From NCBI GenBank assembly GCA_002792495.1, contig PFOK01000098.1:1-20301 (forward strand): a stretch of DNA of 20,301 bases, given 5' to 3'. The notes under the pieces were generated by a model. It did not search any database and was not told the DNA's origin. It worked only from the letters and a program-made list of their open reading frames with translations. Shown here piece by piece: positions 14,101 to 20,043 of this stretch (within the stretch, counting starts at the first letter, position 1; every line of letters starts with the position of its first letter). Made by a program: the position numbers and the translations under genes. This DNA comes from Candidatus Peregrinibacteria bacterium CG_4_10_14_0_2_um_filter_43_11 (GTDB taxonomy: Bacteria > Patescibacteriota > Gracilibacteria > UM-FILTER-43-11).

Positions 14101-15731
14101 TCTTGTGTCCCTACGTTGGGTATATCGGATACATTATCTTCCATTTCATTATCGGACACCACATGTGGTGTCCCTACGTTTTCATCATTGGACAACTCGC
14201 GAGTTGTCCCTGCGGGGATCGTCCCTACGGGGATTATTTCTATTAAATTCCATCCATCGCCTATTGCATTCAATTGATATAAATTCAAAAAAGAGGGCTG
14301 TGGTTCCGGATCGATCCACTTTAAAATCAAATTATTTCCACTCCATTCATATCCAAAATCCGTCACTTCATTCGGTGGCGCGTATTGACTGTTCAGCGCG
14401 TTCGGAGTGGCGAAGGTGTGCTCCAACCCTTCTTTTAAATTGGTTTGTTCCGCGCATTGTTCCCAACTTTCTTCCAAATCCCCTTCGGTGATTGGCAATT
14501 TGCGTTCGTAAGAGCGGAATATTCCTTCCTCTTTTTTTATTTCTATCTCTGCTTCATCTGCCAACTGCTCCTGTGCGTCGCGTAACCGGATATGGATATT
14601 TCCCTTCGGAAATTCCAATGATGATTTATTGATTTGCGGTTTTACTTCCAACGCGGATGAACTGCTGTTGGTGTAATGCGAAATCACAAAAGTTCCTCCG
14701 GGTTGAATGGCGTGATAATCATCCGTGACGACATTAATCCATTTTCCTCCGGAGGTCACCCCCGAAATCTGCCACCCTTCCAACAACATTTCTTCGTCTC
14801 CCGGGTTATACAATTCTACAAAAACATCCTTTTCCGGGTTCACTTCCGATCCCGTCATCACTTCACTGATGATTAATCGGCGGGTGGGGGGTGTTTCATT
14901 ATTTTCCGTTTCGTCATCCAGGGACGCAAGATCTTGCGTCCCTACGGGGGGTTCGGATGTGTCATCGTTTAATTCATTGTCATCCGATACATCACCATTT
15001 AATTCGTTATTGTCGGGAGACGCAATATTTTGCGTCTCTACAGGGGGTTCGGATGTATCTTCATCTATTTCGTCATCCGGGGACGCAATATTTTGCGTCT
15101 CTACAGGGGGTTCGGATGTGTCATCGTTTAATTCATTGTCATCCGATACATCACCATTTAATTCGTTATTGTCGGGAGACGCAATATTTTGCGTCTCTAC
15201 TTCACAACTATTCCGTTGTCCGGGCGTTCCGTTGATGGAGCTTCCATCCGTGTCCATTCCGTTTCGTGTAATGCCGTCATTGGTATACCAATCGTCACTG
15301 TCGCGTTCCATGGTCGATTTATTTTCGTTATTTCCCGCATGCCATGTCTCCACTTGATCGATTATTTCTCCGTTATCGTTGATTAAAAACAGGCTTTCGT
15401 CATTATTTTTCAGCGCGCCGGTATAAATCTGATTCGCGGGCACATCCGTTAGGGTCGTGTCGTCCGTCCGTTCCAACAAAAAATAACCCTCAGGTTCAAT
15501 AGCCCCCGAAAGATTGATGATTAATTTTTCATCTTTATTTTTAATCTGCCATCCTGTTAAATCAATCGTTTCACCTGTTGTATTTTTCAATTCCATCCAT
15601 TCGTCATTTGCGGATGCCGATGTTCCCATCCAGGCGATTTCGGAAAAAATCACAGACGGTGTATCCGCCATTCCCAACAGGGGAATTGCCAATATCAGTG
15701 TTATCGCGCTCAGTATAAAACGCTTTTTCAT
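11106..15731 (-). CDS. Secreted multi-LTD, PKD and thermonuclease (SNase) protein
   Basis: A 1541-residue protein with an N-terminal signal peptide (cleavage near residue 22). Domains in order: LTD at ~25-125; acidic linker with palindrome-encoded repeats (178-270); LTD ~285-440; FN3-like region ~451-590 interrupted by three more elements; LTD ~591-700; PKD ~723-806 (YLWDFGDG); LTD ~838-935; LTD ~975-1070; SNase ~1083-1212; LTD ~1280-1380; basic linker; a C-terminal hydrophobic stretch (~1522-1541) that could anchor it. All five thermonuclease active-site positions are present: Asp1095, Arg1109, Asp1114, Glu1117 and Arg1159. The family cuts DNA and RNA with Ca2+. LTDs are common in bacterial secreted proteins, often beside nucleases. 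A role in degrading external nucleic acids for uptake is inference. The gene stands alone, with a promoter and long leader upstream. Confidence 0.88.
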   Translation of the reverse strand: MKKRFILSAITLILAIPLLGMADTPSVIFSEIAWMGTSASANDEWMELKNTTGETIDLTGWQIKNKDEKLIINLSGAIEPEGYFLLERTDDTTLTDVPANQIYTGALKNNDESLFLINDNGEIIDQVETWHAGNNENKSTMERDSDDWYTNDGITRNGMDTDGSSINGTPGQRNSCEVETQNIASPDNNELNGDVSDDNELNDDTSEPPVETQNIASPDDEIDEDTSEPPVETQNIASPDNNELNGDVSDDNELNDDTSEPPVGTQDLASLDDETENNETPPTRRLIISEVMTGSEVNPEKDVFVELYNPGDEEMLLEGWQISGVTSGGKWINVVTDDYHAIQPGGTFVISHYTNSSSSALEVKPQINKSSLEFPKGNIHIRLRDAQEQLADEAEIEIKKEEGIFRSYERKLPITEGDLEESWEQCAEQTNLKEGLEHTFATPNALNSQYAPPNEVTDFGYEWSGNNLILKWIDPEPQPSFLNLYQLNAIGDGWNLIEIIPVGTIPAGTTRELSNDENVGTPHVVSDNEMEDNVSDIPNVGTQDLVSTNNKQWTINDFFIENETAFKITTVNEWENESAGEELWITPKPMIWINEILPDPKRKEAENEFIELWNAGDEEVDLQGWELDDENLEDDKSYYFLNEDQDYVISPDEFMVLYSTETGISLGNLGDGVQLFDDTGTLIDAYFYAPEAEGRSQGRNPENPEEWIPFNHPTPWGKNVEINRPPIPVITLQSDSKYMGVNPTGEESVDPDGDEMTYLWDFGDGVMEEKKNPGKHTYGTEGLKKITLTITDGWGLQASTEITVQVIPAQGKTFAAKMLAMATGGGSDIPIIKSYPNYELINEVMVNPEGKDSEGEWVELFNPTNKTIDLSGWYLDDGEGGSNPFKLPEGTHLPWEGYLVFMDPDLKLSFKNTEDDVRLLAPDKTPKETVHYKEAKEGWTYAKNTQGGFEWTSFVTRNAPNVFPAPAKQYNKGDVMIERVLPNPEGTDKGKEKVVLKNHLNQSVDLEGWSLKDSQGGQYVFTQFILKEKQNHTFDQTVFKLNLNNKDESLSLLDPAGKTIDEVKWKTAANAQWIIKTSSLEDGMTVKVLRVIDGDTVVIELFENPMTVRLLGIDTPETVHPFKPVEYFGKQASDYLKGRLTEQTITLEFDQDKLDKYGRILAYIYLNNTFINAEMVEKGYGYAYTRFPFKYKDTFVNLENIAKENKVGLWVNEDIKTMIEKGQLQSKEEIEDMEKVITPEDENVDSIPDEDEYDILIMNDPSPVGTRDLASDNEDEKYRLCISTDLKIDAILPNNQQGETIEFIRLINTGKTPICLDGWRLDDDLEKGSKPFGIKGGQIAPGAMRTFRKTETKINLNNSNDCASLIDQNGELMDQVCYEKTHKNELFTHLGGDWQPKKRITTTQKSGTAAKKKKLPTPKFGRETILFKQELANSHISGIIQSIQEEEKTIYMELENKKIIPVSYAASGMDIKAMKKLVDINAFLEIQLRQTHQTNELITIHQADGTNETETPKKPITPEAQMAFLFSMVLPGLFGVGKMLG
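11919..11943 (-). repeat. In-frame REP-like palindrome (residues ~1264-1271)
   Basis: A perfect 20-bp palindrome (11919-11938, GGACGCGAGATCTCGCGTCC) plus CTACG, so the coding strand reads GTAG then the palindrome. It encodes VGTRDLAS in the linker between the nuclease domain and the last LTD. The flank coding for DNEDE matches that of the copies upstream of cca. Confidence 0.9.
14091..14115 (-). repeat. In-frame REP-like palindrome (residues ~540-547)
   Basis: A perfect 20-bp palindrome at 14091-14110 (arms GGACACAAGA / TCTTGTGTCC) with the GTAG head on the coding strand. It encodes VGTQDLVS. It belongs to a cluster of three that splits an FN3-like region. Confidence 0.9.
14154..14178 (-). 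repeat. In-frame REP-like palindrome (residues ~519-526)
   Basis: A perfect 20-bp palindrome at 14154-14173 (GGACACCACATGTGGTGTCC) with the GTAG head. It encodes VGTPHVVS. The arm sequence differs from its neighbours while the symmetry is kept, so both arms must have changed together or arrived as a distinct copy. Confidence 0.9.
14190..14232 (-). repeat. In-frame REP-like palindrome plus an extra head (residues ~502-514)
   Basis: A perfect 20-bp palindrome at 14190-14209 (GGACAACTCGCGAGTTGTCC) with a GCAG variant head, encoding AGTTRELS. On the coding strand it is preceded by a second head-only fragment at 14221-14232 (CCCCGTAGGGAC), which encodes PVGT. The head thus looks duplicated or left from a partly deleted element. 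Confidence 0.85.
14922..14946 (-). repeat. In-frame REP-like palindrome (residues ~263-270)
   Basis: A perfect 20-bp palindrome at 14922-14941 (GGACGCAAGATCTTGCGTCC) with the GTAG head, encoding VGTQDLAS. It is the last of four elements in the acidic linker between the first and second LTD. Confidence 0.9.
14947..15200 (-). repeat. Perfect 95-bp direct duplication carrying palindromic elements
   Basis: The 95 bp at 14947-15041 recur exactly at 15106-15200, a 159-bp (53-codon) period that keeps the frame. Each copy carries a GAGACGCAA-TATT-TTGCGTCTC hairpin (15017-15041 and 15176-15200). A third hairpin with the same core sits between them at 15081-15104. The hairpins encode VETQNIAS at residues ~178, 210 and 231, spaced by acidic segments such as PDNNELNGDVSDDNELNDD. 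Exact identity of the 95-bp copies indicates recent expansion. Confidence 0.92.
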
Positions 15732-15906
15732 ATCCCGTGGGGGAGGGGATGGTTACTTTTTAAATATTTTTTGGAGCACGAATTTTTAAAACATACGAAT
15801 TTTCCCAAAGAGCCCGATGGAGATAAATATTTATCAGGAGGCAACTTTGGGGAAACCGTAATGAAAAACAGGGTGTGTGTCGGAAGGGCGGTTAACAAGG
15901 TAAATG
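15732..15906 (-). promoter_or_regulatory. Long structured leader of the LTD/nuclease gene
   Basis: From the predicted start site near 15900 to the ATG at 15731 there are about 170 nt, against 0-25 nt for the other leaders predicted here. The leader can fold: TTTCCCAAAG (15801-15810) pairs with CTTTGGGGAAA (15845-15855) apart from one bulge, GCC (15812-15814) can pair with GGC (15840-15842), and a perfect 14-bp palindrome GATAAATATTTATC (15822-15835) caps it. I cannot match it to a known riboswitch. The purine-rich internal loops lie on the plus-strand reading, so an RNA on the opposite strand or a DNA-binding site is also possible. Confidence 0.45.
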
Positions 15907-15935
15907 ATTCTAGCATTTATATATAATCCTGTCAA
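15907..15935 (-). promoter_or_regulatory. Promoter of the LTD/nuclease gene, TTGACA-17-TAGAAT
   Basis: On the minus strand a perfect TTGACA (15935-15930) is followed after 17 bp by TAGAAT (15912-15907), with TGC directly before it as an extended -10. The start site should be near 15900, which leaves the unusually long leader. Confidence 0.75.
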
Positions 15936-16118
15936 TAGATTATCTCTGGGCTATTCACCGGGATCAAAACGTTCAACGGAACAGCCGCAATCGATGAATT
16001 TTTTCATGCATCACTCTTGCCTCTTTTCTTTTTACTATTCAGAAATATTTGAACGTTTTTTATTGTATTTTTGTACTGTTTGGGCGATGGAATATTCTTC
16101 CCCAAAAGTTTTTGATTG

Positions 16119-16127
16119 TGTTATTCT
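16119..16127 (+). promoter_or_regulatory. Possible extended -10 promoter of dnaE
   Basis: TGT-TATTCT precedes the dnaE ATG at 16155, with an expected leader of about 21 nt. No -35 is visible. The remaining ~190 bp between this and the LTD/nuclease promoter are AT-rich and contain nothing else I can identify. Confidence 0.3.
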
Positions 16128-16154
16128 GTGTTCCGTTTTAAAAACATTTTTTAC

Positions 16155-19100
16155 ATGGCCGATTTCCCCTTCGTCAATCTTCATGTTCATACTTATTATT
16201 CTATTTTGGATGGGTTGGCCGCACCCGAGGCTTATGTAAAAAAAGCGGTTAAACAAGGGTCTCCGGCAATCGCGATTACCGACCATGGTGTGATGGGGGG
16301 CGCGATCGATTTTTACAAAGCCTGCAAAAAACATTCCATAAAACCCATTTTGGGGTGTGAAGTTTACATCGCCTTCAATCAGCTGACTGACAAGCGTCAC
16401 CAAATCGACAACAAACGCACTCACTGTGTGCTTTTGGCCGAAAATCGGGAAGGGTATGAAAACCTCTTAAAGCTCGTCACTGTCGCTCATTTAGAAGGGT
16501 ATTATTACAAACCGCGTGTGGACTGGGATTTGCTTCGCAAGCACAGTACAGGGCTCATCGCTTTGTCCGCCTGTTTGCAGGGTGATATTCCTCAGGCCAT
16601 TTTGAATCATGATGACAATCTCGTTAAAGAGTTGATCGATCGTTTTCATGGAATTTTTGGGAAGAACAACTTCTTTTTAGAGCTTCAGGATCATCCCACT
16701 TTGCCTCAACAAAAAATTGTGAATGATCAATTGATCGAAATTGCCAAAAAACATGATATTCCTCTTGTGGTCACACAAGACAGTCACTACCCGAGTCCCG
16801 AGGATAACGAGGCTCAGGATATTATGATTTGTATTCAAACCGGTAAAAACCGTAGCGATACCAATCGTATGTCGATGATGAACGCGGATTATTCCATGCG
16901 TGATCCGCAGGAGCTCTATACCGCTTTTAGTCATGCTCCCGACGCTCTCGAAAACACCCTAAAAATCGCTGAGCGATGCAATGTTTCGTTCGATTTTGGC
17001 ACCAACCATATTCCCTCCTTTCCCGTTCCGGATCAAAAAGATCCGGCTGAATATCTACGTGATCTTTGTTATAGAGGAACGCTTGAAAAATACAAAATTC
17101 GGAACGATCAATTGAAAAAAAATGATGAAAAATATGTTTCCGAAGACAATGCTATTCAAACCATTTTTGATCGTCTGGATTATGAGCTCCGGGTGATTAC
17201 GGACATGGGATTTGTCGGTTACTTTTTGATCGTTTGGGATTTTGTGAAATGGGCCAAAGATCATGAAATTGTTGTGGGGCCGGGTCGTGGTTCCGCCGCC
17301 GGAGCGCTTGTTGCTTATTCTTTGGATATTACGGAGGTTGACCCCTTAAAATACGATCTCCTTTTTGAACGCTTTTTGAATCCGGCTCGTATCTCCATGC
17401 CGGATATCGATATGGATTTCGCGGATAACCGTCGTGATGAAGTGATTGAATATGTCACTCAAAAATACGGCCGCGATCGTGTCGCGCAGATTTGCACGTT
17501 CGGGACCTTGGCCGCTCGTGCGGCCGTAAAAGATGTCGGTCGTACTTTGGGCGTTCCCTTTGTCGAGATGAATGAGTTCGCAAAGCTCATTCCCGAAAAA
17601 CCCGGAACCACTTTGAATGAGGCGTTGGAACAGTCTCCCGAACTTCGGGCCGCGATTGAGCAATCGGATATTTTTCAGCAGGTTATCGAGAACGCGTTAA
17701 AACTCGAAGGCGCCATTCGTCATGTTTCCGTTCATGCCTGCGCGGTGGTGATTGCGGATGAGCCTCTCACCCAATACACCGCGCTTCAGCATCCTCCCAA
17801 GGATGATCAGGGCATCATCACTCAGTTTTCCGCCAAGCCTCTGGAGGCCTTGGGGTTGCTTAAAATGGATTTTTTGGGCCTCAAAAATCTGACCATCCTT
17901 CAAACCACTCTTAAAATCATTGAGCGTACGAAAGAAAAAAAGATCAATCTCAAGGAGATCCCGATGGATGACAAAAAAACGTTCGCTCTGCTTTCCCGCG
18001 GGGAGACCACGGGTGTTTTTCAGCTGGAGTCCGCGGGAATGAAACGTTATTTAAAAGAACTTCGCCCCACTCAATTTGAGGACATCATCGCCATGGTCGC
18101 CCTTTATCGTCCCGGTCCGATGGAGTGGATCCCCGACTATATCAGTGGAAAACACGGCACAAAGGTCGCCACTTATCCGCACAAAAGTCTAAAACCGATT
18201 CTCGAAAAAACTTACGGGATCGCGATTTACCAGGAGCAAATTCTTCAGATTGCCCAGGAGTTTTCCGGTTTTTCTTTGGGGGAGGCGGATATTCTTCGTC
18301 GCGCCATTGGTAAAAAAATCGTTTCCGAATTGGAATCTCAGCGTGAGAAATTCATTGATGGCGCCATGCAAAAAGGTCACGACAAAACGCTGGCGGTCAC
18401 GATTTTTGAAACCGTCATCGAACCTTTTGCCGGTTATGGATTCAATAAAAGTCACGCGGCCTGTTATGCCATGATCGCTTATCAAACGGCTTATCTTAAG
18501 GCTCATTTTCCCACGGAATTCATGACGGCACTCATGTCCGCGGATTATGGCAATACCGATCGCATTGTGATCGAGATCGGTGAGTGTGAGCAGATGGGCA
18601 TTCAGGTATTGCCTCCGGATGTTAACGAATCCCTCTCCAACTTTACGGTAGTCGAGGACGGCAAAATCCGTTTCGGACTTTCCGCCATCAAGGGGCTTGG
18701 ACAAAATTCGGTCGCTATGATTATCGAAGTGCGGGATAAAGATAAAAAATTTAAATGTATCGCGGATTTTGCCAAACGTGTCCCCTCCAAAATTCTCAAT
18801 AAAAAAACCATGGAAGCGTTGGCTTTTACCGGAGCGATGGATAGCCTTGGGGAGCGCAATCAAGTCGGGCTCAATTATGAAAAAATTGCCGCATTCGGCA
18901 AAAATTCCGAATCGACCGGTTGCGCGGGGCAAGCCGGTTTATTTGATACCCTGGAAAATATCCAAGGGCTCGCGGATTGTCTGGAATTGGAAAAGACAGA
19001 GCCCGCTTCCTTAGGTCAATGTCTCAAGTGGGAAAAGGAATATCTTGGGTTGTACGTTTCTTCTCATCCTTTAGCGGGGCTGACCAAATATTTTAAGAAA

Positions 19101-19751
19101 AAGACTGTCGCCTTCGAAGATCTTCCGCATAAGGCGGTCGGAAAACCCATTAAAGTTGGCGGCATTTTGAATGGTTTTCGTAAAATCATTACCAAAAAAG
19201 GCGACATGATGGCCATTTTACAAATGGAAGATCCTTTTGGTAAAGGAGAGATCGTTGTTTTTCCCAATACTTACTCCAAAGTGTCCGATCACCTGGTCGA
19301 AGACCGCATCCTTTTCGCGGAAGGCACACTGGAAAAGCGCATGGGTGATATGCAGGTGGTTGCCAAAGAAATCACTTCTTTAACACTGGAAGATCTCCAG
19401 GCCTTGGCCAAAAAGGAAAAACTGTGGACCAAAGACGAAAAAATCATTCGATCTTCCCGTCAGCAGATGGAAGAAGATGAAGTTGCCAAGGCCGAGGCGG
19501 TGTTGGATGTGACAGATGATCAGGTTGCCGAGTTGGATAATGATAATTTATTGACCAATAAAAAAGCGCATCAAATTTTGATCAATCGGCCTGTTGATAA
19601 AACTTTTTTTCTGACTCTTAAAAAACTATTTGAGCAACACCACGGCGACGATGAAGTTGAATTGGTGATTGGAGAAAGGACTATTCCCGTCCCTTTAAAA
19701 GTGAGTTATGGCAATGCTTTAAAAAAGGATATTGAAACATTGCTGGAATAG
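16155..19751 (+). CDS. dnaE: DNA polymerase III subunit alpha
   Basis: The replicative C-family polymerase, 1198 residues, close to the ~1160 of E. coli. Domains in order: PHP at ~5-280 (HVHTYYSILDG, ITDHG, HCVLLAE, SACLQGDIPQAI, DSHYPSPED), palm with the catalytic pair in PDIDMDF (Asp419, Asp421) and the third carboxylate in KMDFLGLKNLT (Asp572), fingers, the FNKSHAACYAMIAYQTAYLK helix-hairpin region, and an OB fold near 1000-1085 (GGILNGFRKIITKKGDMMAIL). The His, Asp, Glu and Cys positions that bind metal in PHP-proofreading polymerases look present, unlike in E. coli. The frame continues upstream to 16116, but homology starts at MADFPFVNLHVH, so 16155 is used. No Shine-Dalgarno sequence is seen. 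The gene is monocistronic and divergent from the LTD/nuclease gene. Confidence 0.97.
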   Translation: MADFPFVNLHVHTYYSILDGLAAPEAYVKKAVKQGSPAIAITDHGVMGGAIDFYKACKKHSIKPILGCEVYIAFNQLTDKRHQIDNKRTHCVLLAENREGYENLLKLVTVAHLEGYYYKPRVDWDLLRKHSTGLIALSACLQGDIPQAILNHDDNLVKELIDRFHGIFGKNNFFLELQDHPTLPQQKIVNDQLIEIAKKHDIPLVVTQDSHYPSPEDNEAQDIMICIQTGKNRSDTNRMSMMNADYSMRDPQELYTAFSHAPDALENTLKIAERCNVSFDFGTNHIPSFPVPDQKDPAEYLRDLCYRGTLEKYKIRNDQLKKNDEKYVSEDNAIQTIFDRLDYELRVITDMGFVGYFLIVWDFVKWAKDHEIVVGPGRGSAAGALVAYSLDITEVDPLKYDLLFERFLNPARISMPDIDMDFADNRRDEVIEYVTQKYGRDRVAQICTFGTLAARAAVKDVGRTLGVPFVEMNEFAKLIPEKPGTTLNEALEQSPELRAAIEQSDIFQQVIENALKLEGAIRHVSVHACAVVIADEPLTQYTALQHPPKDDQGIITQFSAKPLEALGLLKMDFLGLKNLTILQTTLKIIERTKEKKINLKEIPMDDKKTFALLSRGETTGVFQLESAGMKRYLKELRPTQFEDIIAMVALYRPGPMEWIPDYISGKHGTKVATYPHKSLKPILEKTYGIAIYQEQILQIAQEFSGFSLGEADILRRAIGKKIVSELESQREKFIDGAMQKGHDKTLAVTIFETVIEPFAGYGFNKSHAACYAMIAYQTAYLKAHFPTEFMTALMSADYGNTDRIVIEIGECEQMGIQVLPPDVNESLSNFTVVEDGKIRFGLSAIKGLGQNSVAMIIEVRDKDKKFKCIADFAKRVPSKILNKKTMEALAFTGAMDSLGERNQVGLNYEKIAAFGKNSESTGCAGQAGLFDTLENIQGLADCLELEKTEPASLGQCLKWEKEYLGLYVSSHPLAGLTKYFKKKTVAFEDLPHKAVGKPIKVGGILNGFRKIITKKGDMMAILQMEDPFGKGEIVVFPNTYSKVSDHLVEDRILFAEGTLEKRMGDMQVVAKEITSLTLEDLQALAKKEKLWTKDEKIIRSSRQQMEEDEVAKAEAVLDVTDDQVAELDNDNLLTNKKAHQILINRPVDKTFFLTLKKLFEQHHGDDEVELVIGERTIPVPLKVSYGNALKKDIETLLE

Positions 19752-19822
19752 TGCGCGAAAAGATACCTTGACATTTTAAAAATAATTGGTACTATTGCTA
19801 TCCAAAGTTGTTACCATCTATA

Positions 19823-19878
19823 CCCCTCCCCCGACTGTCTGCTATACTGATTTACAGTCGTTTCTGAGGGGGATTTTT
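19823..19878 (+). terminator. Possible dnaE terminator, two-part stem then T-run
   Basis: An inner stem CGACTGT (19832-19838) / ACAGTCG (19854-19860) lies inside an outer stem CCCCTC (19823-19828) / GAGGGG (19866-19871), followed by GATTTTT. It starts 72 bp past the dnaE stop. Its 15-nt loop contains TGC-TATACT (19840-19848), an extended -10 motif, so the same DNA could be a promoter for the RHS gene. I cannot decide between the two roles. Confidence 0.4.
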
Positions 19879-19923
19879 GTATCCGAAATAGAAAAAATTA
19901 AAGTAGAAAATAACACGACACTA

Positions 19924-20043
19924 TTTACTATTTAATCATAAATCCATGCGGCTTCGATTCATTTCGAAAGCTGTTCTCCCCCGTTTACTATTTAATCATA
20001 AATCCATGCGGCTTCGATTCATTTCGAAAGCTGTTCTCCCCCG
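19924..20043 (+). repeat. Perfect 60-bp tandem duplication over the start of the RHS gene
   Basis: The 60 bp at 19924-19983 repeat exactly at 19984-20043. Each copy holds 22 nt of AT-rich leader, an ATG (19946 or 20006), and the first 12 to 13 codons including part of the signal peptide. As 60 is a multiple of three and the join has no stop codon, the two ATGs are in frame. Exact identity points to a very recent event or to an assembly artefact. Confidence 0.95.

Noticed and set aside
14725..15357. 210-residue plus-strand frame with Ser-rich repeats (SCVPTGGSDVSS)
   Set aside because: It is the shadow of the palindromes and duplicated linker of the LTD gene; the periodicity comes from the DNA repeats, and the minus strand has clear domains.
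15728..15916. 62-residue minus-strand frame upstream of the LTD/nuclease gene
   Set aside because: Its start overlaps the promoter -10 box, so it would lie at or before the transcription start; composition is unremarkable.
18189..18932. 247-residue open frame antisense to dnaE
   Set aside because: It overlaps conserved dnaE coding sequence and shows no independent family features.
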